From positions 1-25,109 of the forward strand of contig CAJNDS010001279.1 of NCBI GenBank assembly GCA_905221605.1: a stretch of DNA of 25,109 nucleotides, given 5' to 3'. The stretch's first letter is position 1, and each line of letters begins with the position of its first letter. Below the pieces are notes generated by a model. That model worked only from the letters and a program-made list of their open reading frames with translations, was not told where the DNA came from and made no database searches. Both the position numbers and the translations under genes were made by a program. This document shows positions 7,901 to 16,183 of this stretch, piece by piece. The stretch is from Symbiodinium natans (lineage: Eukaryota > Sar > Dinophyceae > Suessiales > Symbiodiniaceae).

Positions 7901-10836
7901 TGCAAGGCCACCTGCTCCTCGTGCTTGGGCACCCACACAGTCCAGGTGTCTGGAGGCCCCACCTGTACCCAGACGTTGTCCCTGGAGAATTCGATGATCG
8001 GGAAGCCCAGCAGAAGGTGGCATGCCTCGAAGGTCGATGTGGTCCTGCCCTGCAACGCCGCATGGGCAGCCTTGTAGATCTTCTGATTGTCGAGGCCGGC
8101 GCCCGTGCTCTGACTTGTTAGGTTGGCAAGGATGTTTTCCATTCGCCGTTGCGCTTCGCGATCCTCCTCCGACTTGAAAGTGTAGCCCAGTACGTACCGA
8201 CTGGCGCTGGTGAGCTCGCAAATCACCTGCAGGTCCATGCTTGCCCTCCACATGCGCAAGACTCGAATATTGTACTGCCCCATCATGCTGTCTCCCTTCA
8301 GTCGTCTCGTGGCAAGGCTGCTTTTCCAGCGGCTGTTGGCGTACTGCTCCTGCGATGTTCGACGCCGAGTCCGGGGCTCTGCGTCATGTGGATATCCAAA
8401 TCGGCAGGCGCCTTCTGAGTACATGCCGCAATATGGTGTGTGGTTGTGCACCACTTCTGCGGACAGCTTTGCGTTTATTTCTCTATCTCTTGCTGATACG
8501 CGGTGGGACTGGCGCCACGAGTTCGGGGACTTGGTGCAGATGTACTTGTCGCTGAGGTCTTCTGCGGACTTGGGGATGAAGTTCTCCATGGCTTCTTCAT
8601 CAGACCAGTCTGGAACCGGCGTCTCAGCTGCTTGTTCCGAGTCCCTGCTGTTGTGCGCCGGCTGCTGCTTTGCTTTGGCCCACTCTTCGATCCAAAGCAG
8701 GATGTGAGCGTGGGGGTAGCCCCTCTTTTGCCACTCTATGCGAATGATGTAATCCAGCACTTTGAAAGGAGGCCATTCCTTGCGCATGCGGCGATGAAGG
8801 CCTGCGGAGTCCGTGGCCGGGGCCTGGGCATCGTCCTCTGCATCCTCGTGGTCGTTATCCTCGCCTCCATCTTGTGGATCAGCATCTTCGTGTAGGTGGA
8901 CTTGCGAACCGCGCGTGCTGGACAGCCACCACATCAGCTGAGAGACTTGGTGCATGAATTGTCGCGCTACCACCGCCGGCTGCTGGTTGCACAACTGGTT
9001 GGGCGACAACCCGTCCCAAGTGAAGCTTTTGTCATTCTGGTAGCGGAACAGGATCTCCGCAGCGTGTTTCTCCAGTTCTGCGTGAGGGCGGTCGGGATGC
9101 ATCCGCAGCAGCCGCGCCGAGATAGCCGCGAGGAGCAAGGCAGGCTGGCGCGCGTGGCAGGACAGTGTCATGAAGAAGTTGGGAGCACCAAGCTGCTCGT
9201 ACATGTTGAGCGCCACCCCCTTCTTGGCGTAGAGGTACGGCTGCGTGCCAGGCATGTCCCGCAAGGCAGCGTACACCTGACGGCTACCGTTCTCGTAGTC
9301 ACTGCTGCCGTAGGGTGCTCGTTGGTTGCCGATCCGGACGTTGATGTTTCCGGAAAGTCGCTTCTTGGTCTGCATCTCCAACAGCCACATGATGTAGGCC
9401 GTGGACGCTTCGAAGCGCGCATCCACGCTCAGCAGACGCTTCCGGGCATATTGGGAAAAGCTCCCATTGTCGTTCTGCCAGCCTCCTGAGCCGGTGGGAA
9501 ACAAGTGTGGGAAGAATTTTGCATCCATGCCATCACTGAGGTCTGCGGATCCTCGCACTTTTCGCAAGTCATGTACGTCGGCTTTTGGGGCTTGGAGTTG
9601 CTTCGGCACCAGGTATGTCATCTCGATCTCTTGGTTTGCTTCTGTTCCTGGAAGTGGGTCTGCTGGCATCGCAGCCGCAGCGGACGTCTTGTTGGCGAGG
9701 ATGGCAGCCATTCTCGCCAGGGCTCTGTCCACTGCCGGGCTCCGTTGATAGAGGCAATGCAGTTCTTTTAAGGCCTGCAAGGCTGCGTGCAGGCACTCCA
9801 GACGCGCCGGAGACGCGGTCATGCCGTCGACGCCCTCGACCAGCACTGTACCGTCTTCTTCCAAAGTGGCGCCTTCGAGGACGTTGCAGATGAAGGGCTC
9901 CTGCATGAGCACTGCGTACATGCGACCCCACTGCGCGCTCGGGCCGCCTGATGGCAGCTTGTCCAACAAGACCTGCGAGATGCGTGCCATGGCGAGGAGA
10001 TGCTGCTCGATGGGTTGCAGACTTTGCAGTGCTTCCGGGATGGGGGCCGGGATTGGCAAAACGACCTTGGTGCGATTCTCACGGCAATTCCTGCAGAGCA
10101 GCTGGCCGATTTCTTTGGCTGTTTTGCAGTGCCTCCCTGGCGTTAGAGTCTGGCACTTCTGGCACACGCGAGAAAGGCCAAATCTACTCCAGCTCCGCGC
10201 AAAAGCCAAGTAATGGGCTTGCGCCTGCTCCTGGGTCAAGGTGTCCTCGTCTGGAAAGGGGTAGCCCTGCTGCTGAATCTCCGAGGCGATGGGTCTGGGC
10301 CCTCGGCCGCCCACTCCCTCCTCTGCCTTTGCCCACGCCCTTGCCTCATGCAGCTGTCGGCGCTCCGCCCTTTTGCTGTCTTCTTCACTCAAAGGTCCAC
10401 GGCCGCCTGCTCCCTCCTCTGCCTTTGCCTGCGCCCTTGCCTCATGTAGCTGTCGGCGCTCCGCCCTTTTGCTGTCTTCTTCACTCAAAGGTCCACGGCC
10501 GCCTGCTCCCTCCTCTGCCTTTGCCTGCGCCCTTGCCTCATGTAGCTGTCGGCGCTCCGCCCTTTTGCTGTCTTCTTCACTCAAAGGTCCACGGCCGCCT
10601 GCTCCCTCCTCTGCCTTTGCCTGCGCCCTTGCCTCATGTAGCTGTCGGCGCTCCGCCCTTTTGCCATCTTCTTCAGTCAAAGGTCCACGGCCGCCTGCTC
10701 CCTCCTCTGCCTTTGCCTGCGCCCTTGCCTCATGTAGCTGTCGGCGCTCCGCCCTTTTGCTGTCTTCTTCATGCAAAGGTCCACGGCCGCCTGCTCCCTC
10801 CTCTGCCTTTGCCTGCGCCCTTGCCTCATGTAGCTG
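4930..10836 (-). CDS. Helitron Rep-helicase transposase with C-terminal Josephin-like protease, copy 1 (main open part)
   Basis: This is a rolling-circle transposase with no visible intron. Residues are numbered from the TTG (Leu) codon at 10776. 1-161: charged 32-residue repeats. 205-230: Cys cluster (VCQKC, CRNC). 242-330: DUF6570-like. 534-540: FFMTLSC, Rep motif 1. 689-691: HAH, the metal-binding HUH motif. 791: CRFGYP. 861 and 865: Tyr pair in RYVLGYTFK, the expected two nicking tyrosines spaced Y-x3-Y. 1237-1244: Walker A GPGGSGKS. 1265: APTGVAAF. 1322-1323: Walker B Asp-Glu. 1359: GDLYQLPP. 1622-1627: YVALSR with the arginine finger. 1712-1733: C2HC finger, then a Lys/Ala linker. 1790-1948: Josephin-like protease with Cys1804, His1901 and Asp1916. 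All Rep and helicase key residues are intact. The frame begins right after an in-frame TGA (10839-10837). The first downstream ATG is residue 263 (9990), which would still give 1686 residues with Rep, helicase and protease. Rep/helicase identity is certain; activity is not. Confidence 0.95.
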   Translation of the reverse strand, partial: QLHEARAQAKAEEGAGGRGPLHEEDSKRAERRQLHEARAQAKAEEGAGGRGPLTEEDGKRAERRQLHEARAQAKAEEGAGGRGPLSEEDSKRAERRQLHEARAQAKAEEGAGGRGPLSEEDSKRAERRQLHEARAQAKAEEGAGGRGPLSEEDSKRAERRQLHEARAWAKAEEGVGGRGPRPIASEIQQQGYPFPDEDTLTQEQAQAHYLAFARSWSRFGLSRVCQKCQTLTPGRHCKTAKEIGQLLCRNCRENRTKVVLPIPAPIPEALQSLQPIEQHLLAMARISQVLLDKLPSGGPSAQWGRMYAVLMQEPFICNVLEGATLEEDGTVLVEGVDGMTASPARLECLHAALQALKELHCLYQRSPAVDRALARMAAILANKTSAAAAMPADPLPGTEANQEIEMTYLVPKQLQAPKADVHDLRKVRGSADLSDGMDAKFFPHLFPTGSGGWQNDNGSFSQYARKRLLSVDARFEASTAYIMWLLEMQTKKRLSGNINVRIGNQRAPYGSSDYENGSRQVYAALRDMPGTQPYLYAKKGVALNMYEQLGAPNFFMTLSCHARQPALLLAAISARLLRMHPDRPHAELEKHAAEILFRYQNDKSFTWDGLSPNQLCNQQPAVVARQFMHQVSQLMWWLSSTRGSQVHLHEDADPQDGGEDNDHEDAEDDAQAPATDSAGLHRRMRKEWPPFKVLDYIIRIEWQKRGYPHAHILLWIEEWAKAKQQPAHNSRDSEQAAETPVPDWSDEEAMENFIPKSAEDLSDKYICTKSPNSWRQSHRVSARDREINAKLSAEVVHNHTPYCGMYSEGACRFGYPHDAEPRTRRRTSQEQYANSRWKSSLATRRLKGDSMMGQYNIRVLRMWRASMDLQVICELTSASRYVLGYTFKSEEDREAQRRMENILANLTSQSTGAGLDNQKIYKAAHAALQGRTTSTFEACHLLLGFPIIEFSRDNVWVQVGPPDTWTVWVPKHEEQVALQQPTDYRNKKMRQGGNLPVAHHWYREMQTIFGEHETTLPVEGREPVSCRFSEVTFLDFCAAFKYIGVQEPQPRRRPAIVGYQNFNPDEEAEAFYYSKLLLHLVWKEPGDWLLEQDAGSHAAAFQRIARDVRGHPDFLRSRCFPQLDGTVDAARKLQAVQATMYMKAKMHPANLRDGWANSKVAEENYKDSLQILEALKERYGGDIDFLAPDSVPTGAALNAFAPVEEGEESFEMLTVENPCPETTRQCQAMEYIIQSVMRQPNTKDTQNTQRLHMLLHGPGGSGKSVVVRAAAHVLRQSKKGCIIAAPTGVAAFNINGVTLHQCCLLPVVNQSHGKACDMPLPDRQKLATLRDIWSKVSVLFVDEMSFIPSWMLERLDQHLRLARDLQTLPFGGLHVIFAGDLYQLPPPSGLPAFASRLWLLFQLCELEGNQRAARDPAWAALLARVRVGQQTDADIEVLRNMVIKKGSKKRPAPKAVNLYATRQAVAESNRRYKEEHVLNTGEQLHDCPAVDTNVKTGAPLSPDAVWAEPENTGGLVGLLQVAIGLRVMLRYNIDVRDGLVNGACGTVEHIDTEKAGGAVERIWVSFEKNAGATWRAEHETSCVAISRRSATYLDRDGSKASRHQFPLVLAKAISIHKSQAATCKDGAHTRLDHTIFAEGQAYVALSRCPEQALCSLEHFNPKALRFNANAEWALTKLKAQQADRDGPDLWKALFKPEQNKEFYERRLAEMGTPDWNRLKPDHGERIERPWCCALCGTEAPNTKAAIKAHKRKCPAKPPAKTNAKSKAKAKAKCKAKFVFMGLGKRAAESSCAAGSLAKMQRTGSRPDQDTPAGLYFEAQEQALCGMHALNMALGAAFFTEADMDNAVQVVLEEGGVERGEAAEDHAAPGGFYSSEVLAQVLQTKAMAAFGRVRWQMDLQPVVSKHDLEAAAGAVQNRDNAHWVAYRYFHEKIFRLDSLARTRRAEQIPEAVFLAELARHPATYCIREV

Positions 10837-10873
10837 TCAGCGCTCCGCCCTTTTGCTGTCTTCTTCACGCAAA
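10298..10873 (-). repeat. In-frame 96-bp coding minisatellite, six units (copy 1)
   Basis: Six 96-bp units each encode 32 residues of the pattern xEEDxKRAERRQLHEARAQ followed by AKAEEGAGGRGP-. In protein order the variable first residues are R, H, T, S, S, S. The T unit has Gly in place of Ser before KR, and the last has AWAKAEEGV. The R unit carries the TGA stop. The Glu/Arg/Ala-rich pattern suggests a long charged helix or coiled-coil spacer between the N-terminal Cys motif and the transposase. Confidence 0.95.
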
Positions 10874-11046
10874 GGTCCACGGCCTCCCGCTCCCTGCGCC
10901 GAACGCTGTTGCTGCCGAGCAAGTTTCTCCGCATTCTTGCGGCCGAGGTGCTCTTCTTGTTCGTCTTGGCGGCATTGCGGATTGCTGCACCATCCTTGTC
11001 CTCTGCCTCTCCTTATCCCCAAGCTGCATCGATGACAAGGGGCCAT
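10837..11046 (-). pseudogene. 5' part of the Helitron gene, ending in a nonsense codon (copy 1)
   Basis: An ATG at 11046-11044 in a strong context (GTTGCC ATG GCC) opens a frame of 69 codons that ends at TGA 10839-10837. It is in phase with the 5.9-kb transposase frame immediately downstream. The peptide has C4-x2-C7-x12-C20-x4-C25, a possible zinc-binding motif, followed by a charged stretch that enters the first 96-bp repeat. In the other repeat units the stop position reads CGA (Arg), so a single C-to-T transition explains the break. If the TGA is read through or spliced out, the whole gene would be about 2038 codons. The frame also extends upstream of this ATG to about 11142 without another ATG. 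Confidence 0.75.
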
Positions 11047-11413
11047 GGCAACGAATTGTGAATCTACGGTTCTCTGTTTGCAGCTACAGGGCTGTATCTG
11101 AAACGCTGCGAGCAAGCTCGGTGAATGAACTGTAGAAGCCAATGATCAAGCGCTTGCAAAGCTGCTCTGCCTTTGCTTGCTGTTCATTTTCTTTTTCGTG
11201 GCTCACGCTGGGACTCTGCATGCGGGTATGCCTTGCCCTAACACAACGTGGTCACACATGCAGCTCTATGGGTCTGTGGCTTTCTCTGACATGTACACAA
11301 CTTGCACGTGGACGATGTCGTTGCTGAAGCTACGCTCCAAGAGTTCACACCAGCTCCAGGCGTCCGTGATCACGTCTACACCCACAACCAGCTTCGTGGT
11401 GTCGAGGGGGATG
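11047..11413. other. 5' flank of the Helitron gene, with a short possible coding remnant on minus
   Basis: This is non-repetitive DNA between the putative ATG and the large minisatellite, so the Helitron 5' end and promoter are probably here. No 5'-TC terminus could be fixed. On minus, 11412-11266 reads as 48 codons ending in TAG with a natural-looking composition (it includes LDTTKLVVGVDVITDAWSW). It has no start codon and runs back into the minisatellite, so it may be the last exon of a broken host gene or chance. Confidence 0.35.
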
Positions 11414-14400
11414 GGTCCTGGCCCTAAAGGAGGTGAAACCTGGAGCTCTCGGAGCTCTCGGGGGCCCTAAAGGAGGTGAAACCTGGAGCTCTCGGGGGCC
11501 TTAAAGGAAGGTGAAACCTGGAGCTCTCGGTGGCTTTAAAGGAAGGTGAAACCTGGAGCTTTCGGGGGCCCTAAAGGAGGTGAAACCTGGAGCTCTCGGG
11601 GGCCTTAAAGGAAGGTGAAACCTGGAGCTCTCGGGGGCCCTAAAGGAGGTGAAACCTGGAGCTCTCGGGGGCCTTAAAGGTGAAACCTGGAGCTCTCGGG
11701 TGCCTTAAAGGAAGGTGAAACCTGGAGCTCTCGGGCGCCCTAAAGGAGGTGAAACCTGGAGCTCTCGGGGGCCTTAAAGGAAGGTGAAACCTGGAGCTCT
11801 CGGGGGCCCTAAAGGAGGTGAAACCTGGAGTTCTCGGGGGCCTTAAAGGAAGGTGAAACCTGGAGCTCTCGGGGGCCCTAAAGGAGGTGAAACCTGGAGC
11901 TCTCGGGGGCCTTAAAGGAAGGTGAAACCTGGAGCTCTCGGGGGCCCTAAAGGAGGTGAAACCTGGAGCTCTCGGGGGCCTTAAAGGAAAGTGAAACCTG
12001 GAGCTCTCGGGGGCCCTAAAGGAAGGTGAAACCTGGAGCTCTCGGGGGCCCTAAAGGAGGTGAAACCTGGAGCTCTCGGGCGCCTTAAAGGAGGTGAAAC
12101 CTGGAGCTCTCGGGGGCCTTAAAGGAAGGTGAAACCTGGAGCTCTCGGTGGCTTTAAAGGAAGGTGAAACCTGGAGCTTTCGGGGGCCCTAAAGGAGGTG
12201 AAACCTGGAGCTCTCGGGGGCCTTAAAGGAAGGTGAAACCTGGAGCTCTCGGTGGCTTTAAAGGAAGGTGAAACCTGGAGCTTTCGGGGGCCCTAAAGGA
12301 GGTGAAACCTGGAGCTCTCGGGTGCCTTAAAGGAAGGTGAAACCTGGAGCTCTCGGGGGCCCTAAAGGAGGTGAAACCTGGAGCTCTCGGGGGCCTTAAA
12401 GGTGAATCTCGGGTGCCTTAAAGGAAGGTGAAACCTGGAGCTCTCGGGCGCCCTAAAGGAGGTGAAACCTGGAGCTCTCGGGGGCCTTAAAGGAAGGTGA
12501 AACCTGGAGCTCTCGGGGGCCCTAAAGGAGGTGAAACCTGGAGCTCTCGGGGGCCTTAAAGGAAGGTGAAAGGAAGGTGAAACCTGGAGCTCTCGGGGGC
12601 CCTAAAGGAGGTGAAACCTGGAGCTCTCGGGTGCCTTAAAGGAGGTGAAACCTGGAGCTCTCGGGGGCCTTAAAGGAGGTGAAACCTGGAGCTCTCGGGG
12701 GCCTTAAAGGAAGGTGAAACCTGGAGCTCTCGGGGGCCTTAAAGGAAGGTGAAACCTGGAGCTCTCGGGGGCCCTAAAGGAGGTGAAACCTGGAGCTCTC
12801 GGGTGCCTTAAAGGAAGGTGAAACCTGGAGCTCTCGGGGGCCCTGGAAAAGGAAGGTGAAACCTGGAGCTCTCGGGGCCCTTAAAGGAAGGTGAAACCTG
12901 GAGCTCTCGGCCCTAAAGGAGGTGAAACCTGGAGCTCTCGGGGGCCTTAAAGGAAGGTGAAACCTGGAGCTCTCGGGGGCCCTAAAGGAGGTGAAACCTG
13001 GAGCTCTCGGGGACCTTAAAGGAAGGTGAAACCTGGAGCTCTCGGGTGCCTAAAGGAAGGTGAAACCTGGAGCTCTCGGGGGCTTAAAGGAAGGTGAAAC
13101 CTGGAGCTCTCGGGGGCCCTAAATAAAGTGAAACCTGGAGCTCTCGGGGGCCCTAAGGGAAGGTGAAACCTGGAGCTCTCGGGGGCCCTAAAGGAGGTGA
13201 AACCTGGAGCTCTCGGGGGCCTTAAAGGAAGGTGAAACCTGGAGCTCTCGGGGGCCTTAAAGGAAGGTGAAACCTGGAGCTCTCGGGGGCCCTAAAGGTG
13301 GAGCTCTCGGGGGCCCTAAAGGAGGTGAAACCTGGAGCTCTCGGGGCCCTTAAAGGAAGGTGAAACCTGGAGCTCTCGGGGGCCTTAAAGGAAGGTGAAA
13401 CCTGGAGCTCTCGGGTGCCCTAAAGGAGGTGAAACCTGGAGCTCTCGGTGGCCTTGAAGGAAGGTGAAACCTGGAGCTCTCGGGGGCCCTAAAGGAGGTG
13501 AAACCTGGAGCTCTCGGGGGCCTTAAAGGAAGGTGAAACCTGGAGTTCTTGGGGGGGCCCAAAGGAGGTGAAACCTGGAGCTCTTGGGGGAGCCTAAGGA
13601 AGTAAAACCTGGAGCTCTTGGGGGGGCCTAAAGGAGGTGAAACCTGGAGCTCTTGGGAGGCCTAAAGGAGGTGAAACCTGAGGGCCTAAAGGAAGTGAAA
13701 CCTGGAGCTCTCGAGGGGCTTAAAGGAGGTGAAACCTGGAGTTCTTGGGGGGCCTAAAGGAGGAGCTCTTGGGGGGGCCTAAAGGAGGTGAAACCTGGAG
13801 CTTGGGGGGTCTAAAGGAGGTGAAACCTGGAGCTCTTGGGGGGGGGCCTAAAGGAGGTGAAACCTGGAGCTCCTGGAGCTCTTGGGGGGGCCTACAGGAG
13901 GTGAAACCTGGAGCTCTCACGAAACCTAAAAGAGGTGAAACTTGGAGGTTTCGGGGGGCAAGGAGGTGAAACCTGGAGCTCTTGGGGGGGCCTAAAGGAG
14001 GTGAAACCTGGAGCTCTCGGGGGGGCCTAAAGGAGGTGAAACCTGGAGGTCTCGGGGACCTGGAGCTCTCGGGGAGCCTAAAGGAGGTGAAACCTGGAGT
14101 TCTTGGGGGGGCCTAAAGGAGGTGAAACCTGGAGCTCTTGGGGGGGCCTAAAGGAGGTGAAACCTGGAGCTCTTGGGGGGGCCTAAAGGAGGTGAAACCT
14201 GGAGCTCGGGGGGGGGCCTAAAGGAGGTGAAACCTGGAGCTCTCCAATTGCCTCAAGGAGGTGAAACCTGGAGCGCTCGGGTGGCCTAAAGGAGGTGAAA
14301 CCTGGAGCTCTCGGGGGGCCTAAAGGAGGTGAAGCCTGGGGCTCTCGGGTGGCCTAAACAAGGTGAAACCTGGAGCTTTCGGGGGGCCTAAAGGAGGTGA

Positions 14401-14850
14401 AACCTGGAGCTTTCGGGGTGGCCTAAAGGAGGTGAAACTTGGAGCTTTCGGGGGGCCTAAGGTGAAACCTGGAGCTCTCGGGGGGCCTACAGGAGGTGAA
14501 ACCTGGAGCTCTCGGGTGGCCTAAAGGAGGTGAAACCTGGAGCTCTTGGGGGGGGCCCAACGGAAGTGAAACCTGGAGTTCTCGGGGGGCCTAAAGGAGG
14601 TGAAACCTGAAGCTCCTGGGGGGCCTAAAGGAGGTGAAACCTGGAGCTCTCGAAGGGCCTAAACTGGAGCTCTCGGGGGGCCTAAAGGAGGTGAAGCCTG
14701 GGGCTCTCGGGGGCCTAAAGGAGGTGCAGCCTGGAGGTCTTGGGGGCCTGAAGGAGGTGGCCTGGAGCTCTCGGGTGGCCTAAAGGAGGTGAAGCCTGGA
14801 GCTCTCGGAGGGCCTTAAAGGAGGTGAAGCCTGGAGCTCTCGGGGGCCGA
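11414..14850 (+). repeat. Large ~35-bp minisatellite (GGTGAAACCTGGAGCTC type), about 3.4 kb
   Basis: There are on the order of 90-100 tandem units (not counted exactly), each with GGTGAAACCTGGAGCTC, a G run and a CCTAAAGGA or CTTAAAGGA linker. From about 11440 to 13540, GGGCCCTAAAGGAGG units and GGCCTTAAAGGAAGG units largely alternate, forming a dimer of about 69 bp. From about 13540 on, units switch to a CTCTTGGGGGGGCCTAAAGGAGG form without alternation. Larger internal duplication is visible: the variant TGCCTTAAAG ... GGGCGCCC occurs at 11701 and again at 12413. The units are contiguous with no unique spacers. The array begins just outside the Helitron gene. Confidence 0.97.
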
Positions 14851-14855
14851 AAGCA

Positions 14856-15050
14856 GGTGGAGCTAATTTTGAGCTTTGGAAGCTAATTTAAGCTTCGGGA
14901 GGTAATGTTGAGCTCCGGGAGCTAATTTTGAGAGCTAATTTTGAGCTCCGGGAGCTAATTTTGAGCTCTGGGAGCTAATTTTGAGTTCCGGAACCCATTT
15001 ACAGCTTTGGGAGCTAATTTTGAATTCCCGGAGCTAATTTTGCCTGGGAG
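14856..15050. repeat. ~20-bp minisatellite (GGAGCTAATTTTGAGCTC type)
   Basis: About eight to ten imperfect units contain AGCTAATTTTGAGCTCCGGG or close variants. The core resembles that of the array at 1790-2165, with TAATTTTGAG replacing CAATTTTGGG. Confidence 0.88.
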
Positions 15051-15084
15051 GCCTGGCTTCGTGGGGTTGGGGCGGGTGCTGGGA

Positions 15085-15160
15085 AGGGGGCCAAGTAAGG
15101 TGAAACAACTTTTTGGTGGCTGGGGGGCGGGCCAAGTAAGGTGAAACAACTTTTTGGGGA
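15085..15160 (+). repeat. Two 41-bp units with CCAAGTAAGGTGAAACAAC
   Basis: The phrase CCAAGTAAGGTGAAACAAC followed by TTTTTGG occurs at 15091 and again at 15132. A weaker relative (GGTGAAAACACTTTTTTTGG) occurs near 15834. The GGTGAAAC word is shared with the large minisatellite to the left. Confidence 0.8.
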
Positions 15161-15515
15161 GGCCCGGCTTCGTAATTTAGTATTCGGGGGAGGCTTCGTA
15201 ATTTAGTATTCGGGGGAGGCCCGGCTTCGCAATTTAGTATTTGGGGGAAGCCCGGCTTCGTAATTAGTTTTCGGGTGAAGCCCGGCTTCGTAATTTAGTA
15301 TTCGGGGGAGGCCCAGCTTCGTAATTTAGTATTCGGGGGAGGCCCGGCTTCGTAATTTAATATTCGGGGAAGGCACGGCTTCGTAATATAATATTCGGGT
15401 GAAGCCCGGCTTCGTAATTTAATATTCGGGGGAGGCCCGGCTTCGTAAGTTAGTATTCGGGGGAGGCCCGGCTTCGTAATTTAATATTCGGGCCGGCTTC
15501 GTAATTTAGTATTTG
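15161..15515 (+). repeat. 31-bp minisatellite (CGGCTTCGTAATTTAGTATT type)
   Basis: About eleven units combine CGGCTTCGTAATTTAGTATT with CGGGGGAGGCC. Some units have TTAATATT, GTGAAGCC or GAAGGCAC variants. The array joins the G-rich simple repeats on its right. Confidence 0.92.
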
Positions 15516-16122
15516 GGGGAGCTGGGGCTGGGGCTGGGGCTGGGGCTGGGGCTGGGGCTGGGGCTCTGGGGGGGGCTGGGGCTGGCGCTTGGGGCTGGGG
15601 CTGGGGCTGGGGCTGGGGCTGGGGCTGGGGATGGGGCTGGGGTTGGGGCTGGGGGGATGGGGGGGGTGGGGGGGGGGGGGGGGTGGGGGGTGGGGGGGGG
15701 GGTGGGTGGGGGGGGGTGGGGGGGGGTGTGGGGGGGGGGGGGGGGTGGGGGGGGGTGGGGGGTGGGGGGGGGGTGGGGGGGGGGGGTGGGGGGGTCAGGG
15801 GTGGGGGTGCGGGTGAGGGGGGGGAACTGAGTATGGTGAAAACACTTTTTTTGGGGGTTTGTGAGCGGGGGCGGGTGGGGGGGTGGGCGGGTGGGGAGGG
15901 CGGGCTGGGGCTGGGGCTGGGGCTGGGGCTAGGCTGGTGGTGGCGGTGAAACTGCGGCTGTGGTGGGGGCTGGGGCTGGGGCTGGGGTTGGGGGCGGCTG
16001 GGCTCTGGCTGGGCTACTGGGGGGGTGGGGGGGTTGGCTGGGGCTGGGTCTAGGCTGGTCGGGACTGGGCTGGCTGGGGCTGGGGCTGGGTCTGGGGCGG
16101 TGGGGCTGGGGCGGCTGGTCTT
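15516..16122 (+). repeat. G-rich simple-sequence tract, GGGGCT hexamers and poly-G/T
   Basis: Runs of (GGGGCT)n at 15520-15655, 15905-15935 and 15960-16110 flank a stretch from about 15650 to 15800 made almost entirely of G with single T interruptions. G is on the same strand as the telomeric G strand. Many G3+ runs with short loops give very high quadruplex potential. Gly-rich and Pro-rich frames across it are composition artefacts. Base accuracy here is doubtful because long homopolymers are error-prone. Confidence 0.95.
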
Positions 16123-16183
16123 CTTTTTTTTTAAACTTGTGAAGGATGAAGGATATTTGTACGAACTGCTCGTAATGAATCAC
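16123..16183. other. Short unique spacer before telomeric array 2
   Basis: T9-run followed by about 45 bp of non-repetitive AT-rich DNA. From CACATACAATTTC onward it matches the left edge of telomeric array 1 (2291 on), while the sequence before that does not match. The homology between the two flanks therefore begins around 16181 on this side. Confidence 0.6.

Larger units (their letters stand above)
2651..10905. repeat. Duplicated ~8.25-kb block, copy 1 (satellite plus Helitron)
   Basis: Every landmark from the 13-mer at 2651 to the bases GAACG at 10901-10905 recurs exactly 14,017 bp further right, in the same orientation. Reading frames across both blocks have identical lengths and, outside the 96-bp coding repeats, identical translations. 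At the left the homology continues into telomeric arrays of different length (about 330 versus 456 bp). At the right copy 1 runs on into unique sequence, while copy 2 ends at telomere. Because flanking satellite is included, this is a segmental duplication and not two transposition events. Confidence 0.97.

Noticed and set aside
10774-10776. Translation start of the transposase at 10776 (copy 1) or 24793 (copy 2)
   Set aside because: The codon at both places is TTG inside a repeat unit and reads as Leu. It is only the first alternative start after the TGA; the real start is more likely the ATG at 11046 or an internal ATG at 9990.
9951-11135. Long plus-strand frames rich in Pro/Leu/Ala repeats opposite the 96-bp repeats
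   Set aside because: They are the antisense reading of the coding minisatellite and have no domain; the minus strand contains the recognisable transposase.
11414-14850. CRISPR-like array
   Set aside because: The units are contiguous ~35-bp repeats with no unique spacers, in a eukaryotic telomeric setting and with no cas genes.
11414-14850. AGGAGGTGA words as ribosome binding sites
   Set aside because: They are part of the minisatellite unit, are not followed by start codons, and the genome is eukaryotic.
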